Below, one piece after another: positions 10,146 to 30,028 of a stretch of DNA of 64,000 bases. How positions within the stretch are numbered: the stretch's first letter is position 1; the number at the start of each line of letters is the position of its first letter. This stretch comes from JAWLGJ01 sp041685145. GTDB lineage: Bacteria; Pseudomonadota; Alphaproteobacteria; Rhodospirillales; Magnetospirillaceae. The DNA is taken from contig JAWLGJ010000001.1 in the NCBI GenBank assembly GCA_041685145.1, positions 92,308 through 156,307 of the forward strand. The letters are read 5' to 3'. The notes under the pieces are model-generated. The model saw nothing but the letters and a program-made list of their open reading frames with translations, did not search any database and was not told the DNA's origin. Both the position numbers and the translations under genes were made by a program.

Positions 10146-10762
10146 TTCAGCCGCTCCTCCAGCGCCTGGACCGCGTCCTTGGTCAGCACCAGCGTCTGGC
10201 GGCGCAGGATGTCATAGACGTTGGCGCCCTGGCTGGGCAGCACGTCGACACCGGGAAGGTTGCGGGCGGCGCGGCGGAAGTTGTCGTTGACCTCGGCGCC
10301 GTCGACCACCAGCACGGTGCCCCAGCCCAGCGCCTCCAGACGCTTGGCGAGGTCGCGGGTCTTGGCGGAGTCGACGGTGGCGGTGTCGAGCACCACCAGC
10401 CGGCCGTCCCGCGCCTTGGCCGACAGCGCCGTCTTCAGCGCCAGCGCGCGCACCTTCTTCGGCAGCTTGAAAGCGTGGTCGCGGACCACGGGGCCGAAGA
10501 TGGTGGCGCCGCCGCGGAACTGCGGCGAGCGCTGGCTGCCCTGGCGGGCGCGGCCGGTGCCCTTCTGGCGCCACGGCTTCTTGGTGGTGCCGGCGATCTC
10601 GCTGATGCCCTTGGTCTTGTGGGTGCCGGCGCGGCGCTTGGCCAACTGCCAAGTCACCATGCGGTGCAGGATGTCGCCGCGGACCTCCAGCCCGAAGACC
10701 TCGTCGGCCAGCTCGACCGACCCCGCCTTCTTGTTGTCGAGGTTGATGACGTCAAGCTTCAT
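10142..10762 (-). CDS. rplD: 50S ribosomal protein L4
   Basis: A 206-aa protein whose extended loop (KPWRQKGTGRARQGSQRSPQ) reaches the exit tunnel. In E. coli L4 represses the S10 operon. There is a 6-bp gap to rplC. Confidence 0.97.
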   Translation of the reverse strand: MKLDVINLDNKKAGSVELADEVFGLEVRGDILHRMVTWQLAKRRAGTHKTKGISEIAGTTKKPWRQKGTGRARQGSQRSPQFRGGATIFGPVVRDHAFKLPKKVRALALKTALSAKARDGRLVVLDTATVDSAKTRDLAKRLEALGWGTVLVVDGAEVNDNFRRAARNLPGVDVLPSQGANVYDILRRQTLVLTKDAVQALEERLK

Positions 10763-10768
10763 GGCGGC

Positions 10769-11515
10769 TTATTCCTCGCTTTCCTCGGCGGCGCCGGCGG
10801 CGGGCTCCGCCTCGACGGGCGCCGGGGCCTCCGCCTGCGGGGCGGCCTTCAGGGCGGCCGGGTAGGGAGCCTCCTCGGGGCGCGGCCGCTTCGCGGCGTC
10901 GCGCAGGAACACGAAGCCGCCCTTGGCGCCCGGCACCGAACCCTTCACCAGGACCAGCCCGCGGGCGGCGTCGGTCTGCACCACGGTCAGGTTCTGGGTC
11001 GTCACCCGACGGTCACCCAGATGCCCGGCCATTTTCTTGCCCTTGAACACCCGCCCCGGATCCTGGCACTGGCCGGTGGAGCCGTGGCTGCGGTGCGAGA
11101 TCGACACACCGTGGGTCGCCTCCAGGCCGCTGAAGCCGTGGCGCTTCATGGCGCCGGCAAAGCCCTTGCCGATGGTCACACCCGTCACGTCCACGCGCTG
11201 GCCGGGCACGAAGTGGTCGGCCGACAACTCGGCGCCCACCTCCAGCACGGCGTCCGGGTCGACCCGGAACTCCGCCAGCTTGCGCTTCGGCTCCACGCGG
11301 GCCTTGGCGAAATGGCCCCGCATGGCCTTGGTGACGTTCTTGACCTTGGCCTTGCCGTAGCCGATCTGAACGGCGCTGTAGCCGTCCTTATCCTCAGAGC
11401 GGGTCGAGACCACCTGGCAGGTGTCGACCTTCAGCACGGTGACGGGGACATGCACCCCGTCCTCGGCGAAGATCCTCGTCATCCCGACCTTCTGGGCAAT
11501 GAGACCGGATCGCAT
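10769..11515 (-). CDS. rplC: 50S ribosomal protein L3
   Basis: A 248-aa L3 with RSGLIAQKVGMTRIF at the N-terminus and SHRSHGSTGQCQDPGRVFKG in the loop that reaches the peptidyl-transferase centre. The C-terminus carries an Ala/Pro/Glu-rich tail of about 35 residues (from about residue 213) not found in the E. coli protein. There is a 10-bp gap to rpsJ. Confidence 0.97.
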   Translation of the reverse strand: MRSGLIAQKVGMTRIFAEDGVHVPVTVLKVDTCQVVSTRSEDKDGYSAVQIGYGKAKVKNVTKAMRGHFAKARVEPKRKLAEFRVDPDAVLEVGAELSADHFVPGQRVDVTGVTIGKGFAGAMKRHGFSGLEATHGVSISHRSHGSTGQCQDPGRVFKGKKMAGHLGDRRVTTQNLTVVQTDAARGLVLVKGSVPGAKGGFVFLRDAAKRPRPEEAPYPAALKAAPQAEAPAPVEAEPAAGAAEESEE

Positions 11516-11525
11516 CTTGCTTTCC

Positions 11526-11834
<309 letters not shown>

Positions 11835-11861
11835 AACCAAGACGGTCACCCTTTCAGCGGC

Positions 11862-11897
11862 GGCCGCGCCGCCCCGGTTGCCCGGAACGGCGCGGCC
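11862..11897 (-). promoter_or_regulatory. GC-rich hairpin between tuf copy 1 and rpsJ
   Basis: Ten-bp arms (GGCCGCGCCG at 11862-11871 and CGGCGCGGCC at 11888-11897) with a 16-nt loop lie in the 78-bp tuf-rpsJ spacer. No U-run follows on the transcribed strand, so it is more likely an attenuator, pause or processing site than a complete terminator. Function is inferred from position. Confidence 0.4.
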
Positions 11898-11912
11898 AGA
11901 CCCATCGGTCCC

Positions 11913-13103
<1,191 letters not shown>

Positions 13104-13128
13104 CGTTCCTTCTCCTCAAACCCCTGTC

Positions 13129-15210
13129 TCAGCCGGCCAGCTTGGCGCGGATTTCGTCGGAAACGTTCTGCGGCACTTCCGCGTAATGATCGAAGAACAT
13201 CGTGTACTGGGCGCGGCCCTGGCTCATGGACCGCAGGGTATTGACGTACCCAAACATGTTGGCCAGCGGCACATGCGCCGTAATGACGCGGGCGTTGCCG
13301 CGCTGGTCCATGCCCGACACCTGACCGCGGCGGCTGTTCAGATCGCCGATGATGTCGCCCATGTAATCCTCGGGCGTGACCACCTCGACCTTCATCATCG
13401 GCTCAAGCAGCTTCGGCCCCGACTTCGGAATGCCTTCGCGGAAGGCCTGGCGCGAGGCGATCTCGAAGGCCATGACGCTGGAGTCGACGTCGTGCGAGGC
13501 GCCGTCGACCAGCGTCGCCTGGAAATCGGTCATCGGGAAGCCGGCCAGAACGCCGTTCTCGGCGGCGCCCATCAGCCCCTTCTCGACGCCCGGCACGTAT
13601 TCCTTCGGCACCGAACCGCCGACCACCGCGCTTGCGAACTTGACGCCCGACCCCGGCTCCAGCGGCTCGAAGCGGATCTTGACGCGGGCGAACTGGCCCG
13701 AGCCGCCGGTCTGCTTCTTGTGGGTGTAGTCGACCTCGAAGGTCTTGGAGATGGTCTCGCGGTAGGCCACCTGCGGCTGGCCGACATTGGCCTCGACCTT
13801 GAACTCGCGCTTCAGGCGGTCGACGATGATTTCCAGGTGCAGCTCGCCCATGCCCTTGATGACGGTCTGGCCGCTTTCCGGGTCCGACGAGACGCGGAAG
13901 GAGGGATCCTCCGCCGCCAGGCGGTTGAGGGCGACGCCCATCTTCTCCTGGTCGGCCTTGGTCTTGGGCTCCACCGCCACCTCGATCACCGGGTCGGGGA
14001 ACTCCATCCGCTCCAGAATGACCTTCTGGCCGGTGTCGCTGAGCGTGTCGCCGGTGGTGGTCTCCTTGAGACCGGCCAGGGCCACGATGTCGCCCGAACG
14101 CGCCTCCTTGCACTCCTCGCGGGAATTGGCGTGCATCAGCAGGATGCGGCCGATGCGCTCGCGCTTGTCCTTCACGGTGTTGAGGACATAGCTGCCCGAT
14201 TCCAGCACGCCGGAATAGATGCGCACGAAGGTCAGCGACCCCACGAAGGGATCGTTCATGATCTTGAAGGCCAGCGCCGCGAACGGCTCGTCGTCCGAGT
14301 TGTGGCGGCGGACCTCCTTCTCGGGATCGTCGGCCATCACGCCGCGGATCGCCTCGACGTCGGTGGGGCTGGGCAGATAGTCGACCACCGCGTCCAGCAG
14401 CGGCTGCACGCCCTTGTTCTTGAAGGCGGTGCCGCACAGCACCGGCACGAAGGCCATCGAGCAGGCGCCCTTGCGGATCAGCGCCCGGAGCTGGTCGGCG
14501 TCGGGCTCCTTGCCTTCGAGATAGGCCTCCATCGCGTCGTCATCGACCTCGACGGCGGTCTCGATCAGCGCCTGGCGGTATTCCTCCGCCTGGGCCTTCA
14601 GATCGTCGGGAATGTCCTGGTACTCGTATTTGGCGCCCAGCGACTCTTCCAGCCAGATGATCGCCCGGTTCTCCACCAGGTCGATGATGCCCTTGAAGTC
14701 GCTCTCGGCGCCCACCGGCAGGGCCACCACCAGCGGGCGGGCGCCCAGGCGGTCCTCGATCATCTTCACGCACATGAAGAAGTCGGCGCCCATCCGGTCC
14801 ATCTTGTTGACGAAGCAGATGCGCGGCACGCGGTACTTGTCGGCCTGGCGCCACACCGTCTCCGACTGCGGCTCGACGCCGGCGACGGCGTCGAACACCG
14901 CCACGGCGCCGTCCAGCACGCGCAGGGAACGCTCGACCTCGATGGTGAAGTCGACGTGGCCGGGGGTGTCGATGATGTTCACCCGGTGATCGCGCCAATA
15001 GCAGGTGGTCGCGGCCGAGGTGATGGTGATGCCGCGCTCCTGCTCCTGCGCCATCCAGTCCATCGTCGCGGTGCCTTCGTGCACCTCGCCGATCTTATAG
15101 GAGCGGCCGGTGTAGTAGAGGATGCGTTCGGTCGTCGTCGTCTTACCGGCATCGATGTGGGCCATGATGCCGATGTTGCGGTAACGATCGAGCGGCGTAA
15201 CACGTGGCAT
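13129..15210 (-). CDS. fusA: Elongation factor G
   Basis: A 693-aa translocase GTPase. G1 AHIDAGKT is at residues 17-24, with DTPGHVDFT and NKMDRMGADF following, then the domain II-V sequence ending with VPLANMFGYVNTLRSMSQGR. There are gaps of 25 bp to tuf and 21 bp to rpsG. Confidence 0.98.
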   Translation of the reverse strand: MPRVTPLDRYRNIGIMAHIDAGKTTTTERILYYTGRSYKIGEVHEGTATMDWMAQEQERGITITSAATTCYWRDHRVNIIDTPGHVDFTIEVERSLRVLDGAVAVFDAVAGVEPQSETVWRQADKYRVPRICFVNKMDRMGADFFMCVKMIEDRLGARPLVVALPVGAESDFKGIIDLVENRAIIWLEESLGAKYEYQDIPDDLKAQAEEYRQALIETAVEVDDDAMEAYLEGKEPDADQLRALIRKGACSMAFVPVLCGTAFKNKGVQPLLDAVVDYLPSPTDVEAIRGVMADDPEKEVRRHNSDDEPFAALAFKIMNDPFVGSLTFVRIYSGVLESGSYVLNTVKDKRERIGRILLMHANSREECKEARSGDIVALAGLKETTTGDTLSDTGQKVILERMEFPDPVIEVAVEPKTKADQEKMGVALNRLAAEDPSFRVSSDPESGQTVIKGMGELHLEIIVDRLKREFKVEANVGQPQVAYRETISKTFEVDYTHKKQTGGSGQFARVKIRFEPLEPGSGVKFASAVVGGSVPKEYVPGVEKGLMGAAENGVLAGFPMTDFQATLVDGASHDVDSSVMAFEIASRQAFREGIPKSGPKLLEPMMKVEVVTPEDYMGDIIGDLNSRRGQVSGMDQRGNARVITAHVPLANMFGYVNTLRSMSQGRAQYTMFFDHYAEVPQNVSDEIRAKLAG

Positions 15211-15231
15211 GGGTTTTCTCGGCGTCCGTGG

Positions 15232-15702
15232 TTACCAGCGATAGTGCGAAAAGGCCTTGTTGGCTTCGGCCATGCGGTGCGTGTCCTCGCGCTTCTTGAC
15301 CGCGGAGCCGCGATTGTTCGCCGCGTCCAGCAGCTCGTTCGACAGCCGGTCGACCATCGTCGACTCGGACCGCTTGCGCGATGCGTCGATCAGCCAGCGG
15401 ATGGCCAGGGCCTGCCGGCGCTCGGGCCGCACCTCGACCGGCACCTGGTAGGTGGCGCCGCCGACACGCCGGGAACGAACCTCCAGCGCCGGCTTCACGT
15501 TGTCGAGGGCATCGTGGAACAGCTTCAGCGGATCCTGGCCCGTGCGCTTCTCGACGCGCTCGAACGCGCCATAGACGATGCCCTCGGCGGCCGACTTCTT
15601 GCCGTCGTACATCAGGCAGTTCATGAACTTGCTCAGCACCACGTCCCCGAACTTGGGGTCGGGCAGAACCTCGCGCTTTTCCGCGGCGTGACGACGAGAC
15701 AT
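15232..15702 (-). CDS. rpsG: 30S ribosomal protein S7
   Basis: A 156-aa protein organising the 16S 3' domain. It starts MSRRHAAEKREVLPDPKFGD and contains VGGATYQVPVEVRPERRQAL, the S7 signature. It is between rpsL and fusA. Confidence 0.98.
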   Translation of the reverse strand: MSRRHAAEKREVLPDPKFGDVVLSKFMNCLMYDGKKSAAEGIVYGAFERVEKRTGQDPLKLFHDALDNVKPALEVRSRRVGGATYQVPVEVRPERRQALAIRWLIDASRKRSESTMVDRLSNELLDAANNRGSAVKKREDTHRMAEANKAFSHYRW

Positions 15703-15716
15703 GGCTTCTTCGTTCC

Positions 15717-16088
<372 letters not shown>

Positions 16089-16269
16089 ACAGCTCCATTC
16101 CCTCAAACAACGGCGCAACCATGATGAACGCCGACGAGCCCCAACGGGAGCCGCGGCTTCGCCGGGTGCTTGCGCCCACCCGATCGGCGATTGAATGTCG
16201 GTTCCGCTAAGTATCGGGCCGCCAGCGTCTAGGCGGGACACCTACCACCTGGTGCCCGAAGAGGGGCGC

Positions 16270-16298
16270 ATACTAGTCAGCGCCCCCCCGGCCGTCAA
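16270..16298 (-). promoter_or_regulatory. Sigma-70-type promoter of the rpsL (str) operon
   Basis: On the minus strand TTGACG (16298-16293) and TAGTAT (16275-16270) are separated by exactly 17 bp. It is in the 286-bp spacer between rpoC and rpsL, giving a leader of about 175 nt before the rpsL start. The match to the consensus and its position downstream of the rpoC hairpin support it. Confidence 0.65.
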
Positions 16299-16326
16299 GC
16301 GAAACTCATTCCTTTTTCCAGGCACC

Positions 16327-16358
16327 GCCGCGGGCGGCTTGCAAAGACCGCCCGCGGC
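16327..16358 (-). terminator. GC-rich hairpin after rpoC
   Basis: Eleven-bp perfect arms (GCCGCGGGCGG at 16327-16337, CCGCCCGCGGC at 16348-16358) begin 16 nt after the rpoC stop in the direction of transcription. No U-tract follows on the minus strand, so termination would be partial or need other factors. Confidence 0.45.
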
Positions 16359-16374
16359 AACTTGGCACCACTTT

Positions 16375-20538
<4,164 letters not shown>

Positions 20539-20627
20539 GGGCTGAATCTCCTAGCGCCCTGAATTCCTGCTCTGCCGGCGAACCCGGCCGGGGCGGCGCC
20601 CGCCGCCGGCCGGCCGTTCGCGTCGGG

Positions 20628-24809
<4,182 letters not shown>

Positions 24810-25034
24810 TGCCGCTCCTCGTCGACTCGGTGAATCTGCCCGTACAGGTCTTGAATTTTCCGCGGCGCGCGGCGCATGATGACCAGGATGGCCGTGGCGC
24901 CCGCGCCCTTGCCGGAGGCTGGCTGTGCGCCCGCCGCCGGCCGGTAATCGCTTCTGTAATGAACCTAACGAATTGGATGCTCCCCGCGCTGATCGCCCCG
25001 TCGGTGGGCGCGGGCGCGTGCAAAGCGCCAGCGG

Positions 25035-25071
25035 GCCGGGGAGCGGACGCGCGCGGCGCCCGCTCCCCGGC
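25035..25071 (-). promoter_or_regulatory. Attenuator-like hairpin between rplL and rpoB
   Basis: Perfect 12-bp arms (GCCGGGGAGCGG at 25035-25046, CCGCTCCCCGGC at 25060-25071) start about 24 nt after the rplL stop. A partial terminator here is established in E. coli, where it lowers rpoBC relative to rplJL. No clear U-run is seen. Confidence 0.5.
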
Positions 25072-25094
25072 CTGCACGACGGGCCAAAGGCGTT

Positions 25095-25472
25095 CTACTT
25101 AATTTCGACCTTCGCACCGGCCTCTTCAAGCTGCTTCTTGAGTTTTTCGGCCTCGTCCTTGTCGACGCCTTCCTTGACCGGCTTCGGCGCGCCCTCGACC
25201 ATGTCCTTGGCCTCCTTGAGGCCCAGGCCGGTGATGGCCCGCACTTCCTTGATGACGTTGATCTTCTTGTCGCCGGCGGCGGCCAGGATCACGTCGAACT
25301 CGGTCTTCTCCTCGGCCGCCTCGGCCGGGGCGGCACCGCCGGCGGCGGCGGCCACGGCCACCGGGGCGGCGGCGGAAACGCCCCACTTCTCCTCGAGCAT
25401 CTTGCTCAGCTCGGCCGCCTCGAGGACGGTGAGGGCGGAAAGGTCGTCAACCAGTTTCTGCAAATCAGCCAT
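25095..25472 (-). CDS. rplL: 50S ribosomal protein L7/L12
   Basis: A 125-aa stalk protein. It has an N-terminal dimerisation domain, an Ala/Gly-rich hinge around residues 37-55 and the conserved C-terminal domain KINVIKEVRAITGLGLKEAK. It recruits translation GTPases. Confidence 0.98.
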   Translation of the reverse strand: MADLQKLVDDLSALTVLEAAELSKMLEEKWGVSAAAPVAVAAAAGGAAPAEAAEEKTEFDVILAAAGDKKINVIKEVRAITGLGLKEAKDMVEGAPKPVKEGVDKDEAEKLKKQLEEAGAKVEIK

Positions 25473-25520
25473 TCTATCGCACTCCTAACGAGACTTGTAT
25501 CCGGGGAATTCGTGGTAGGC

Positions 25521-26042
25521 CTACGCGGCCTCGCCCTGTTTGTCGGCATGGGCCTGGATGACACGCGCCACCTGGCCCGCCGGCGCCTGCACCACCTGGG
25601 CAATGCGGGTCGCCGGGGTGTTGAGCATCCCGACGATCGTCCCCCGCAGCTCGTCCAGGGACGGCAGGGTGGCCAGCGCCTTGACGCCGTTCACGTCGAG
25701 CGTCTGCTCGCCCATGGCGCCGCCGAGGATCACCAGCTTGTCGTTCGCCTTCGCGAAGTCGACGCTGGCCTTGGCCGCCGCCACCGGATCCTCCGACACG
25801 GCGATGGCCGTGGGCCCGGTGAACAGCTCGGCAAGGCCCTCGTACTTCGTTCCGGCGAGGGCGAGACGCGTGAGCCGATTCTTGGTGACCTTGAAGCTGG
25901 CTCCGGCCTCCCGCATCTTGCGGCGCAGATCGCTGATCTCGGCCACCGTCAACCCGCTGTAATGGGTGACGACGACGAGATTGGTCTCGCCGAAGAGGCG
26001 GTGAAGCGCCTGAACCATCTCAACCTTTTGCGATCGGTCCAC
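25521..26042 (-). CDS. rplJ: 50S ribosomal protein L10
   Basis: A 173-aa stalk base protein. The start is placed at the GTG at 26042 (VDRSQKVEMVQALHRLFGE), which gives the normal family length; the upstream frame is non-conserved leader. It contains VTHYSGLTVAEISDLRRKMR and VTKNRLTRLAL. L10 usually autoregulates rplJL through its mRNA leader. Confidence 0.95.
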   Translation of the reverse strand: MDRSQKVEMVQALHRLFGETNLVVVTHYSGLTVAEISDLRRKMREAGASFKVTKNRLTRLALAGTKYEGLAELFTGPTAIAVSEDPVAAAKASVDFAKANDKLVILGGAMGEQTLDVNGVKALATLPSLDELRGTIVGMLNTPATRIAQVVQAPAGQVARVIQAHADKQGEAA

Positions 26043-26209
26043 GGTCGTCTCCACTGTTGCTCGTGCCCGCGCCGGCCGGGGCCGGTGGTGCGGGCCGTTT
26101 GCCCTTGGCCTCGCCCACCAGGGGTCCGGCCGGTTGTTCCTGTCCCAGAATCCAAGCCTCGTCACGAATTGGGCTTGCGACTCCGTCTGTGCGGGCGGCG
26201 TGCCATTAA

Positions 26210-26272
26210 GCCCCGGCGTGCCGGGGCGCCCGCAGTCTCGGACAGGGTCGTTCGGGGGCCGCGGAGGCCCCC
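26210..26272 (-). promoter_or_regulatory. Structured rplJL leader with two hairpins
   Basis: The 241-bp spacer between rplA and rplJ holds two perfect GC stems: GGGGGCC/GGCCCCC (26254-26260 with 26266-26272) and GCCCCGG/CCGGGGC (26210-26216 with 26221-26227). The second is followed on the minus strand by TTAATGG. This fits a terminator or attenuator after rplKA and the L10-binding leader known from other bacteria, but the binding site itself cannot be proven here. Confidence 0.4.
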
Positions 26273-26283
26273 GTCACCCCCAG

Positions 26284-26976
26284 TTACGCCAGCGTCGCCG
26301 GGTCCAGCTTCAGGCCCGGTCCCATCGTCGAACTGAGGGAAACTCGTTTCACATACGCGCCCTTGGCCCCGGCCGGCTTCGCCTTCTGAATGGCGTCGAC
26401 GAAGGCCTTGACGTTGTCGATGAGGGCGTCCTCGGAAAAGCTCGCCTTGCCGATGCCGGCGTGGACGATGCCCGCCTTCTCGACCCGGAACTGCACCTGG
26501 CCGGCCTTGGCGGCGCGCACCGCCTCGGCGACGTTCTGCGTCACCGTGCCCAGCTTGGGGTTGGGCATCAGGCCGCGCGGCCCGAGGATTTTGCCCAGGC
26601 GCCCGACGATGCCCATCATGTCGGGGGTGGCGATGCAGCGGCCGAAATCGATGTTGCCGCCCTGGATCGCCTCCATCAGGTCCTCGGCGCCGACGATGTC
26701 CGCGCCGGCCTCCTCGGCCTCGGCGGCCTTGTCGCCGCGCGCGAACACGGCCACGCGCACCGCCTTGCCGGTGCCGTGCGGCAGTTCCACCACCCCGCGC
26801 ACCATCTGGTCGGCGTGGCGCGGATCGACGCCCAGGTTCATCGCGATCTCGACGGTCTCGTCGAATTTCGCCGACGCGCCCGCCTTGATGGTCGTCACCG
26901 CCTCGGACAGCGGGTACAGGCGCTGCCGCTCCACCGCGCCGTAGGCCGCCTTCAGTCGCTTGCCGATCTTGCCCAT
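26284..26976 (-). CDS. rplA: 50S ribosomal protein L1
   Basis: A 230-aa L1-stalk protein with RGVVELPHGTGKAVRVAVFA and the signature IVGRLGKILGPRGLMPNPKL. It is 4 bp downstream of rplK, and L1 usually autoregulates this pair. Confidence 0.98.
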   Translation of the reverse strand: MGKIGKRLKAAYGAVERQRLYPLSEAVTTIKAGASAKFDETVEIAMNLGVDPRHADQMVRGVVELPHGTGKAVRVAVFARGDKAAEAEEAGADIVGAEDLMEAIQGGNIDFGRCIATPDMMGIVGRLGKILGPRGLMPNPKLGTVTQNVAEAVRAAKAGQVQFRVEKAGIVHAGIGKASFSEDALIDNVKAFVDAIQKAKPAGAKGAYVKRVSLSSTMGPGLKLDPATLA

Positions 26977-26980
26977 CGCC

Positions 26981-27412
26981 CTACTCCGTCACCTGAATGC
27001 CCATCGAGCGTGCCGAGCCGACGATCATGCTCATCGCCGCCTCCACGTCGTTGGCGTTCAAATCCTTCATCTTCTGCTCGGCGATTTCGCGCACCTGGGT
27101 CATGGTGACGGAACCGACCGCGCTCGCGCGTCCGGGGGTCTGGGAGCCCTTGCCCAGGCCCGCCGCCTTCTTCAGGAAGTAGCTGACCGGCGGCGTCTTG
27201 GTGATGAAGGTGAAGGTGCGGTCGGCATAGGCGGTGATGACGACGGGGATGGGCATCCCCGGCTCCATCTGCTGCGTGGCCGCGTTGAAGGCCTTGCAGA
27301 ATTCCATGATGTTCAGCCCGCGCTGGCCCAGCGCCGGGCCGACCGGCGGCGACGGATTCGCCTTGCCCGCCGGGATCTGCAACTTGATGTATCCGACGAC
27401 TTTCTTTGCCAT
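26981..27412 (-). CDS. rplK: 50S ribosomal protein L11
   Basis: A 143-aa GTPase-centre protein. PAGKANPSPPVGPALGQRGL and the C-terminal DVEAAMSMIVGSARSMGIQV are diagnostic. It is 79 bp after nusG. Confidence 0.98.
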   Translation of the reverse strand: MAKKVVGYIKLQIPAGKANPSPPVGPALGQRGLNIMEFCKAFNAATQQMEPGMPIPVVITAYADRTFTFITKTPPVSYFLKKAAGLGKGSQTPGRASAVGSVTMTQVREIAEQKMKDLNANDVEAAMSMIVGSARSMGIQVTE

Positions 27413-27491
27413 TTCGTTGCCTCGGTTTCCTTAGCTCACCGGGTGGCGGTGCGGCCCTGGCTGGCCTCCCGCCGTGATCGGTGGAGGGGTT

Positions 27492-28022
27492 TCAGGCCTT
27501 TTCGACCTGCGAGTATTCCAGCTCCACCGGGGTCGAGCGGCCGAAGATCGACACCGCGACCTTGAGCCGCGCGCGCTCCTCGTCGACCTCCTCGACATAA
27601 CCGTTGAACGAGGTGAAGGGGCCGTCGCAAACCCGCACCTGCTCGCCCACCTCGAAGGTGATCGACGGCTTGGGGCGCTCGATGCCCTCCTGCACCTGCC
27701 TTATGATGCGTTCCGCCTCGGCCTCGGAAATCGGCGACGGGCGGCCGCGGCCGCCCAGGAAGCCGGTGACCTTGGGCGTGTTCTTGACCAGGTGCCAGGA
27801 TTCGTCGTTGAGGTCCATCTTCACCAGCACATAGCCGGGGAAGAACTTGCGCTCGGCGCTGACCTTCGCGCCCTTGCGCACCTCGACCACCTCCTCGGTG
27901 GGCACCAGCACTTCCTCGATCAAGCTTTCCATGCCCTTGATGCGGGCCTGCTCGCGAATCGACTGCGCGACCTTCTTCTCGAAGCCCGAATAGACATGAA
28001 CGACATACCAACGCGCCGCCAT
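27492..28022 (-). CDS. nusG: Transcription termination/antitermination protein NusG
   Basis: A 176-aa protein linking RNA polymerase to Rho or the ribosome. The NGN domain starts ARWYVVHVYSGFEKKVAQSI and contains RKFFPGYVLVKMDLND. The C-terminal KOW domain is around VRVCDGPFTSFNGYVEEVD. It starts at 28022, 4 bp after secE. Confidence 0.97.
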   Translation of the reverse strand: MAARWYVVHVYSGFEKKVAQSIREQARIKGMESLIEEVLVPTEEVVEVRKGAKVSAERKFFPGYVLVKMDLNDESWHLVKNTPKVTGFLGGRGRPSPISEAEAERIIRQVQEGIERPKPSITFEVGEQVRVCDGPFTSFNGYVEEVDEERARLKVAVSIFGRSTPVELEYSQVEKA

Positions 28023-28026
28023 TTCG

Positions 28027-28224
28027 TCAGCCCCCAAAACCCAGGATCCATTGCACGGCGACCGCGAAGATCTCATCGATGATCAGAAAAAAGACAGCGG
28101 CCAGAATCACCATCACCACGACCATCGCCGTGGAAATCGCGGTCTCCTTTCGCGTGGGCCAGGTGACCTTCGAAAGTTCCTGACGAACCTGCCGGACGAA
28201 CTGGCCTGGATTGGTCTTCGCCAT
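28027..28224 (-). CDS. secE: Preprotein translocase subunit SecE
   Basis: A 65-aa short-form SecE with the conserved amphipathic segment FVRQVRQELSKVTWPTRKET and a single transmembrane helix. It stabilises SecY. Confidence 0.96.
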   Translation of the reverse strand: MAKTNPGQFVRQVRQELSKVTWPTRKETAISTAMVVVMVILAAVFFLIIDEIFAVAVQWILGFGG

Positions 28225-28255
28225 ACCTAGTCCAAATCAAAGGGAACGGGCGAGT

Positions 28256-28331
28256 TGGCAGGAGTGGCAGGGCTCGAACCCGCAACCCCCGGTTTTGGAG
28301 ACCGGTGCTCTACCAGTTGAGCTACACTCCT
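28256..28331 (-). tRNA. tRNA-Trp (CCA)
   Basis: The minus strand folds as a cloverleaf with acceptor AGGAGTG/CACTCCT, anticodon loop CTCCAAA (anticodon CCA), T-arm GGTTCGAGC and an encoded CCA end. It is 31 bp upstream of secE, the usual position in alphaproteobacteria. Confidence 0.96.
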
Positions 28332-28405
28332 CCAAGCCCGCCGGCCGGCGCCGCCAGGGCGGACAGCCGGCCGTTCCATCGCCGCGCCAGCGCGGCGAAG
28401 GGCGG

Positions 28406-28434
28406 GTTATAACGTCAATCGCGGTCCTTGGCAA
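28406..28434 (-). promoter_or_regulatory. Promoter upstream of tRNA-Trp-secE-nusG
   Basis: On the minus strand TTGCCA (28434-28429) and TATAAC (28411-28406) are spaced 17 bp apart, between the tuf copy 2 stop and tRNA-Trp. The -10 box lies about 75 nt before the tRNA. The good -10 and exact spacing support it. Confidence 0.55.
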
Positions 28435-28459
28435 CCGCGCGGTGCCGGCGGTGCGGCAT

Positions 28460-29650
<1,191 letters not shown>

Positions 29651-29696
29651 GCCCTATCCCCGCCTTCGAGTGAGGACCGTCTGTCGCTCGCCAATG

Positions 29697-29770
29697 TGGA
29701 GCGGGTGAGGGGAATCGAACCCCCACGACCAGCTTGGAAGGCTGGGGCTCTACCATTGAGCTACACCCGC
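29697..29770 (-). tRNA. tRNA-Gly (UCC)
   Basis: Minus-strand cloverleaf with acceptor GCGGGTG/CACCCGC, anticodon loop CTTCCAA (anticodon TCC), T-arm GGTTCGATT and encoded TCCA end. Confidence 0.96.
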
Positions 29771-29827
29771 CGAATCCCTGCCGCCTCCGGGGCGCGGCCC
29801 GCCCCGGCGCGCCGCCGGGAGGGGAAG

Positions 29828-29913
29828 TGGTGGAGGGGGTAGGATTCGAACCTACGTAGGCATACGCCGGCAGATTTACAGTCTGCTGCCTTTGACCGCT
29901 CGGCCACCCCTCC
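29828..29913 (-). tRNA. tRNA-Tyr (GUA)
   Basis: An 86-nt class II tRNA on the minus strand with a long variable arm, acceptor GGAGGGG, anticodon loop CTGTAAA (anticodon GTA) and encoded CCA. It is the first transcribed element of the tRNA-Tyr / tRNA-Gly / tuf group. Confidence 0.96.
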
Positions 29914-29945
29914 GCAGTCACGGCGCCCCGCCGCGACGGGAGGGG

Positions 29946-29974
29946 AACTAAGAGGATTCAGTCGCTATTGTCAA
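29946..29974 (-). promoter_or_regulatory. Promoter of tRNA-Tyr / tRNA-Gly / tuf
   Basis: TTGACA (29974-29969, minus strand) is followed after 17 bp by TTAGTT (29951-29946), with the -10 box 33 bp upstream of the tRNA-Tyr 5' end. The -35 box is a perfect consensus match. Confidence 0.6.
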
Positions 29975-30028
29975 TGCGAAAAGATACGAATACACCGGCC
30001 GTTAGCGACATTTCCGGCCCGAAAGAAA

